From Istiophorus platypterus (lineage: Eukaryota > Chordata > Actinopteri > Istiophoriformes > Istiophoridae), in the NCBI GenBank assembly GCA_016859345.1, contig CM029118.1, forward strand, positions 29,135,501 through 29,199,500: a DNA stretch of 64,000 nucleotides, written 5' to 3'. The position numbers and the translations under genes were made by a program. The notes beneath the pieces were generated by a model. It had not been told where the DNA came from. It did no database searches and saw nothing but the letters and a program-made list of their open reading frames with translations. This document shows, in pieces, positions 58,101 through 64,000 of this stretch. Every line of letters starts with the position of its first letter. Position 1 is the stretch's first letter.

Positions 58101-60829
58101 ACTGCAAAGATCATATTTCCTCATATTTTCCTCTGGCCAGCAAAGTCAATGTAACCAAAGAGAGCAACAATTGCAGGGTGAAGCTGAATATCTCACAATG
58201 CATTATGACAATACTTGAGAAATAAAATTTACTATGTAACCTCAATAAGCTCAAGGTCCCCAAGGTCCCATCCAATGGGACTTTTTTTTTTTTTTTTAAT
58301 TTTGGCATTGATGATGCATCATCCTCTTAGAAAGCAAAAGCTTCCCTTCATATGCTCATTAAAAAAAACAAATGACAGTGTTTCATATTTAGTTTTGGTA
58401 GGTCTATACTTTCTTCAGCTGGACAAAAAGGAGATGAAACACACCTCTTCCCTTTGTTTTCTGTGTTGCCATTTTATCATAATGGCTGGTAAAGTTCATG
58501 TGACAATACATAAAAAAGGTAAACACAGTAAAGTACATATTGACCAAATAATAATAACAATTTGTATTGTATTTCACTTTATTTGTGTGTTTGATTTCAT
58601 TTCTTTCAGGCATTTTAAATCTTCCACTGTACTAAAGATCTATCAGTGACAAATTAATACCAATGAATAGCACATTTCTGCAGTTTCTCTTAGATCTACT
58701 GAGTTAGTGAGTTGCTGGTAAACAAAGTGAAGAATTTAATCTCTAAGACCAAGGTATTTCCATAAGTGGTTGGTGTAAATATGGAAGTTTGATTCATCAG
58801 GTGGCCAGAAACACAACTCCAGTTGAATACTTATGTCACTCCATATAAGCTGACTGTTTAAATTGATGTTGTTTGCTAATGCATTCACAATTCAACAGTA
58901 GAACCTGCATTTAAGGACTTTGTCAGAAAACTTGAGATGATTGTGAACCTGATTTCAGTCTTTTTCTCTCAGACAAAGTTGTTAAATTTTGATTTAGAGT
59001 ACTATAGAGTTTCCTTTCTCAGTGGGGAAAAAAAAAAAAAAAATTGCATTTGTAAGTGTCATGTTAGCTAACTAATAATCGGTGGGATCTACTGTATGTT
59101 GCAACTAGTTGTATCATGATATTGATGGTTTATTTAATCATTAATTACGTGTATCCTGAGGCATTACTGAATATGACACCTGTGGAACAATGTATTCATG
59201 TGTGTATGAGTTGGACCCTGTTTGGTTTTTTTATGTGTTTGTTTGATGTTTTTGAACATGCACACAAAGACATAGAGGCATTTGTGAAACCATGCGGGTG
59301 ACACAAAACACAGCTGAAAGACAGTTGGTCTTGCACCAAAAATATTAGTGGAAAGAATTTTAACAAAGCAAGTTTTAAAATATTTTTAAAAATCATTACT
59401 GCAGTTTACATCTGCTGCTTTTATTTTAAGTCACATGTAATTTTTTAATTTTTTTTTTTTGATTACAGGTAATAGACAGTTGCAGCATTCCAAGAAAGCA
59501 TAGTATATTTTATTGTAAGTTCTTTTAAAACAAATGTACCTTGCCCATGAGTGGGTGCAAAGGTAGGCACTGCACTTTAAAGGGAATTTTGAATGATACT
59601 CTTTGTTCCTTTTTGGATATAGAACATTTATTAATGATCATACCAGATAAAAGGATTTGGGGCAAATCCATATCAGATTTGATCCACATTAATGACAGCA
59701 TTTAGGGCTCCTCCTATGTTTTATACTAATTTTGCACAATCTATAATTCTACATTAGGCTGTGGTATGCACATTAAAAAAAGATGCAACTAAAATGCTCC
59801 TTAAATTTGCATGAGCAAACACATTCAAACTGAGTACAAATACATGAAATCCATTTACCAACCCCACAGATGAAAGAGCATTGGATATTAAGATGTGGGG
59901 CCATTTCTGAATTCACAGAGAAACCCCTAATCTTACTCAATTTCCCTTCACCAAGTAATTGACTCTTATTTAATCCCCTTGGTATTTGGACAAGCACAGA
60001 CGTTAGCAATAGCTTCCCTGTGTTGAACACCTGCATTATGGAAGGAAGTGATCTTTGTAGATTGCTGTAAAAAAAACTTTTAGGTACCCTGGGAATATTG
60101 TATTGTAAATAAATATTTAAAAACTGTGGTTTCCTAAGAGCATCAGCGTCCTCAGAATAAAAAAAAACTACTCATCTAAAAATGAAATTGCATAGATGCC
60201 TATTATACTGCAGTGGATTTGTGTGTCCCGGACTCAGCCATTTTTACTTTGACTGCCAAGATGGTCATTTTGAGAAAACAATGTAAACACATTTGTCAAC
60301 ATTCCCTCTTCAACTGCAGACATTTACAATGCCTGTCGGTATATATTAATGATATAAAAATGCTGTGGAACTGAAGACTATGAAAATCCAGATGACAACA
60401 TGTCATTAGCAGATATTCCATCAAAACCACAATAGAGACAATAAGAAAAGTGGTTAAATTTCAAATTTTTGAAGTTACATCTCCAGAGTGAAAGAACAGG
60501 GGCTTCTTTGAGAGCTGAATTTTAATAACCCAACTTCATCCTGTAACATACACATTGCAGTCTACATCAATTATCTTGGATATATCAAAAACATACTAGA
60601 ATACTAAGTAAAAGGAAAGAGGCAAATTAAAATTACTATCAAAAATTATGTTAAGACGACATAGATAGGTTATACCCTACCTTACAAAGCAGGGTCAAAA
60701 ACACCTTAAGCCTAAAACAATCATAAAATCCATCTTACAAGTATAAGAGGGAGGGCTGAGATGATTGCAATTAGTTGTGTGATTTTATCTACTTTCTGCT
60801 TTAACCTACCCCTGTTGTTCTATTGGAAT
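58101..60829. other. long non-coding stretch
   Basis: About 2.7 kb without recognised genes. Contains T/A homopolymers at about 58281-58298, 59028-59042 and 59448-59460. The 144-codon ORF at 58215-58649 spans a poly-Phe run encoded by the T homopolymer and has no motif. It is judged spurious. Confidence 0.55.
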
Positions 60830-61318
60830 CAAGTCAGGAGACATACTTCTGATACTGATAGATTAGCTGTGAAGCTGGGTCTTTTGTTTTTTTTTGTAGC
60901 CATACACATCTCCTCACTAAAACTAATTAATGATGCCATGGTGTTGGGAAGATCATCCAGGTCTGCAGATGCAACCTAAGAACAGTCCACTCAGTGCAGT
61001 TAAAGCAGGGCTGTAGTTCCAGCTTTGCCTCCTTAGTCAGTCTCCTCACAGTCTTGACCTCAGGCTGCTTGTACAACAGGTGAAGATGAACCATCTGACA
61101 GTGATCAGAGAAACCTAAAGCTGCATGAGGAACAGAGTGATAGGCGTCTTTTAATATGGTGTAATACAGCAGTTGACCAGTGTGATTTTATCTGTGGTGG
61201 GACACTACTAAAATGTTTTCGTATTTTGGCAGTTCATGTCTGAGGTATACTTTGTTAAAGCCCCCTTAAAACAATTAGGAGGGAGTCTGGATGTTTATGT
61301 TTTGTACCGGGTATGTAA
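60830..61318 (-). pseudogene. Jockey/CR1-like LINE endonuclease fragment
   Basis: Minus-strand reading from the right: HPDSLLIVL (GDFN motif degraded), NKVYLRHELPKYEN, YYTILKDAYHSVPHAALGFS and then SDHC (SDH codons complementary to 61098-61109). SDH is the last catalytic motif of apurinic-like (EEP) endonucleases of LINEs. The linker follows: QPEVKTVRRLTKEAKLELQP, CFNCTEWTVLRLH and LDDLPNTMASLISFSEEMC, reaching about 60840. That order matches the endonuclease-to-reverse-transcriptase linker of an abundant fish LINE. Stops interrupt it, and no reverse transcriptase follows. The 107-codon minus ORF at 61255-61578 covers only the first residues of it. Confidence 0.8.
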
Positions 61319-64000
61319 TTAACCAAGCAAGTTTTTATTACAAAAACCTTTTTATGGAACATGCGAGTAAAGGTGGCACTGCAGATAGTTACCTGTGTCC
61401 TTAGACCTCTCATGTTTTCTCTGTTTTTCTTTATTTGCTCTGGATTTTGCAACTCAAACTTAATCATTTTTGCTACGGAGGAACTGCTGAACAACTGAGA
61501 GTCCAGTCCACACATATTCTGCACAAATATTCTGGCTGACCTGGGTGTTATAGGATTTTCAATAATGCTCTCACTCATTCACCGGGCAAACCTCTACCTA
61601 ACAATGCATGCACTTGCTCTTAAAAGCAGATTAATGTGCTCCTACCCACTTTTTAGAGTAATCAGATCCAAGATGGACTGCAAATCCAAAGGTTTTACTG
61701 TTTTTGTTGATTTTTAAGTCTGAACCTTTATCATAAACACGGATGTTCTTAGTTAAATGATGTGTGATAATATAAGAATGACATGATGTTTAAATTATAA
61801 ATGATAAAAAATAAAACTAATTAATCTCACAAGTCAAAAGTTGAATTGCACAGTCATAGCCAAAGGAAGAATGGTGCTCATTCCTCCAGTAAAGTTCCAC
61901 ACTTGGTGAATCTTGTCTTTCATTTTGTCACAAATATGTATAAAAACCATCATATTTCAAAAGCTGAATCCTTCCAATGTTCCGTCACGGCATTTTGGTT
62001 TAAACTGATTATGTGATTATGTAGTTGCTCACTCCAGATTCCAACTCCAGATTCCATTATACCTAAATTATAGTATTTGCACTTAGCAACCAAAACAACA
62101 TGAAAAGGATTTTTTTTTTTTTTTTTTTGTCTAAGGGCATTTATAGGACACCGTCAAGGTATGTATGTGTTTTCATCACCACAAGAATGTATGTACACAT
62201 GCAGCTTGGTGCACTCCTTTGAGTTTATGCCATATATGGCCACTTTAATATACCCAATATGGGACCAATATAAAGGTCCCATAGTAAATAATTAGAGGCA
62301 GTGAGTAGGGAAAGTGTGTGGGCAGATTATTCTGTGTGGGACGTATAATGAAGGATGAATAGAAAATGCTGAACATAGAGTGATCAAGGGCTCAGAGAGA
62401 GAGAGGTAGGACGGAGAGAGAGAGATTATAAGAGAGCAACAGACAGAAAAAAAGATTCAGAATAGTGATGGACATCTCTCATTCTCTCTCTGGCACCTTC
62501 CTGAATGGCCTCAGGACACAAACAAATACACGTACACACATGTCTGTCTCCTGTGTGATTGACAGCTAGCAGGTGCTGGGTGAATGAAGTTGTCAGACTG
62601 GCTGCTGATCAGCTGTGTCGCTGAAACAACAGCTTAAGGCTCAGCTTGACATGTTGCTGCACTTGAAGGTGATCTCTTGTTTTGCTATAGAACGTCTGTG
62701 TGTATGAGTGTGTGAGGGAGAGACATCCAGATTAAATAAAAGACAGTATTAAATTGTGTAATTTACTTTATGATCTTTACCTTATTATCAGTGTCAAAGC
62801 TATGTATTCAGGATAATGTTCATATCCACAGCACTAATTACATAAGTGCCTTCCGAGTCATGTGAAATGTTCCACCTCAGCTTTCTTATCCAAACAATAT
62901 AAAGCTATCATGAACAAAATGTCCATACTGCTTCCTCTAGAAGTTTGACAATAAAGGCATTTCAGACATCCCCTTATACATATATTTTTATTTTGCCTAT
63001 TTTGCTTTTGTTTAGTTGCATGTAGCCTAACATATCAAAAAGAGGAAATGACTGTAATGTCATAAAAAAAAAAAACAAATCTCACAGCGGCATATAACAT
63101 TATTTTGATTTTGAATTTATTATTTTAGTGCTGTGGAAAGGTACACTATACTAATGTAACCATGTGAGCTGTTGTTGCTGGCTACAAGTAATTTCAGCCC
63201 CTCAATTCATTTATCTATTTATTTTACAAGGCTTTCATTAGTGAGCAAAATTTATGTGTCTGTGCTGACCATGTTTCTGTTTTCTGCCTTTATTTGAATG
63301 GTTTAATTATGAGAATTTATAAAAATTTGTTCTGACTAGGATTAATGTTTTTTTCAGTCTGAATGTGAAGCAAACGATTGTCTTTTTTATTTACACAAAT
63401 TTTATGCTGGACTGTTGATCTGGTTATTTTTTTTTTTTTGTCACAAAAAGCCAATGGACCAAGTACAAAGTTGTTCACTGTAGCTAACCCAATGTAGGTA
63501 AATCAGTGTCTTTTTGGTAAAAAGCAAACAAATAAATTTAACTTACATTGCACTTTTCAAAATATAAATCAAAAAGGGGACAGGAGGGAGGGATATTTAC
63601 AGACAAATGATAGGAGAGGAAAGACAATGTTTGAGAACAGCCATATACCTATATATAACACATAAAATAAAATACAGTATACAAAAAAATGAGTACAACC
63701 CTGTGCAATATTAATATAAAGTTAGATGATTCAAAATTTCACCATCTTACAATAACTTTATTATTTAAAAAAAGTATTTGTCCATATGGTAAGGTACATT
63801 CTGAACAAGGAAGAAACCTGAATCTGATACTTCATATAGATGCATACAAGAACATCAGTAGGCCACTGAAAATAAGCTGAAACACAGTTTCAGCTGTGGT
63901 AAGGAGACACTGAAAGGGCCATGCTACAAACAACAGAAGGCCAGTGATCCCACACATGATTCATTATATATGCAACCTTATAGTGAAAAACTGACAGTTG
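61319..64000. other. non-coding, with homopolymers and a GA-rich patch
   Basis: No gene recognised. Contains a T-run (about 62110-62128), a palindrome cluster (62229-62283), a GA-rich patch (62393-62430) and A/T homopolymers at 63064-63074 and 63427-63440. Confidence 0.55.
62229..62283. promoter_or_regulatory. CArG-box palindrome next to a 9-bp hairpin (inference)
   Basis: CCATATATGG (62230-62239) is a perfect CArG-type word inside the 12-bp palindrome GCCATATATGGC. Nearby TATGGGACC (62258-62266) pairs perfectly with GGTCCCATA (62275-62283) around an 8-nt loop. CArG words bind SRF-type MADS factors. Whether this one is used is unknown. Confidence 0.35.

Noticed and set aside
58215..58649. 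144-codon plus-strand ORF with hydrophobic stretches
   Set aside because: Runs through a T homopolymer giving poly-Phe, has no motif, and lies in AT-rich DNA.

Overview
The window looks like non-coding DNA from a ray-finned fish, most likely a percomorph teleost. It is AT-rich and dense in CA/TG, TA, GATA, GACA, AAT and GTT microsatellites. It carries decayed copies of repeats that I associate with teleost genomes: Tc1-like transposons, RTE-, L1/Tx1- and Jockey/CR1-like LINE pieces, and several short non-autonomous repeats. I found no intact host protein-coding gene, rRNA, tRNA, CRISPR array or bacterial-type operon. The most economical reading is an intergenic gene desert or one very large intron. 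All family names come from memory of these families, with no database search.

Layout. 0-6.3 kb: a folded-back Tc1-like remnant (320-862), a hAT-like scrap (4147-4400), an interspersed repeat followed by a LINE reverse-transcriptase scrap (4595-5192), and a small signal-peptide-like ORF of doubtful status (5967-6122). 6.3-11.2 kb: unique sequence with two short perfect inverted repeats. 11.2-14.4 kb: two head-to-tail, heavily mutated pieces of a LINE that ends in a restriction-like endonuclease domain. 15.6-16.1 kb: a block rich in GATA-factor motifs. 16.36-17.13 kb: the best preserved mobile element, a 5'-truncated RTE-like LINE with an open 237-codon frame and a perfect 18-bp target-site duplication. 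17.66-18.22 kb: a second Tc1-like end, in reverse orientation.

18-32 kb is mostly unique, with a teleost repeat (25.05-25.47), microsatellites, a Tc1-like transposase C-terminus (28.58-29.05) and another repeat (30.98-31.25). 32-39 kb contains several blocks that read like conserved non-coding DNA (inference), one with three consecutive inverted repeats (31.99-32.08), and a cluster of mutually inverted copies of one repeat (36.17-37.22). 39-50 kb is microsatellite-rich with a Tc1-like transposase piece (42.31-42.69), a weak exon candidate (46.19 kb) and a composite MITE (48.85-49.26). 50-64 kb has a clean MITE (51.81-52.17), an L1/Tx1-like ORF1 remnant (57.43-58.10) and a Jockey/CR1-like LINE endonuclease piece (60.83-61.32).

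Nothing here forms a pathway. The coding-like sequences are independent mobile-element fossils. No previously undescribed biological system is evident. The points most worth checking are the recent RTE insertion, the tandem endonuclease-LINE, the fold-back elements and the inverted-repeat cluster near 32 kb.
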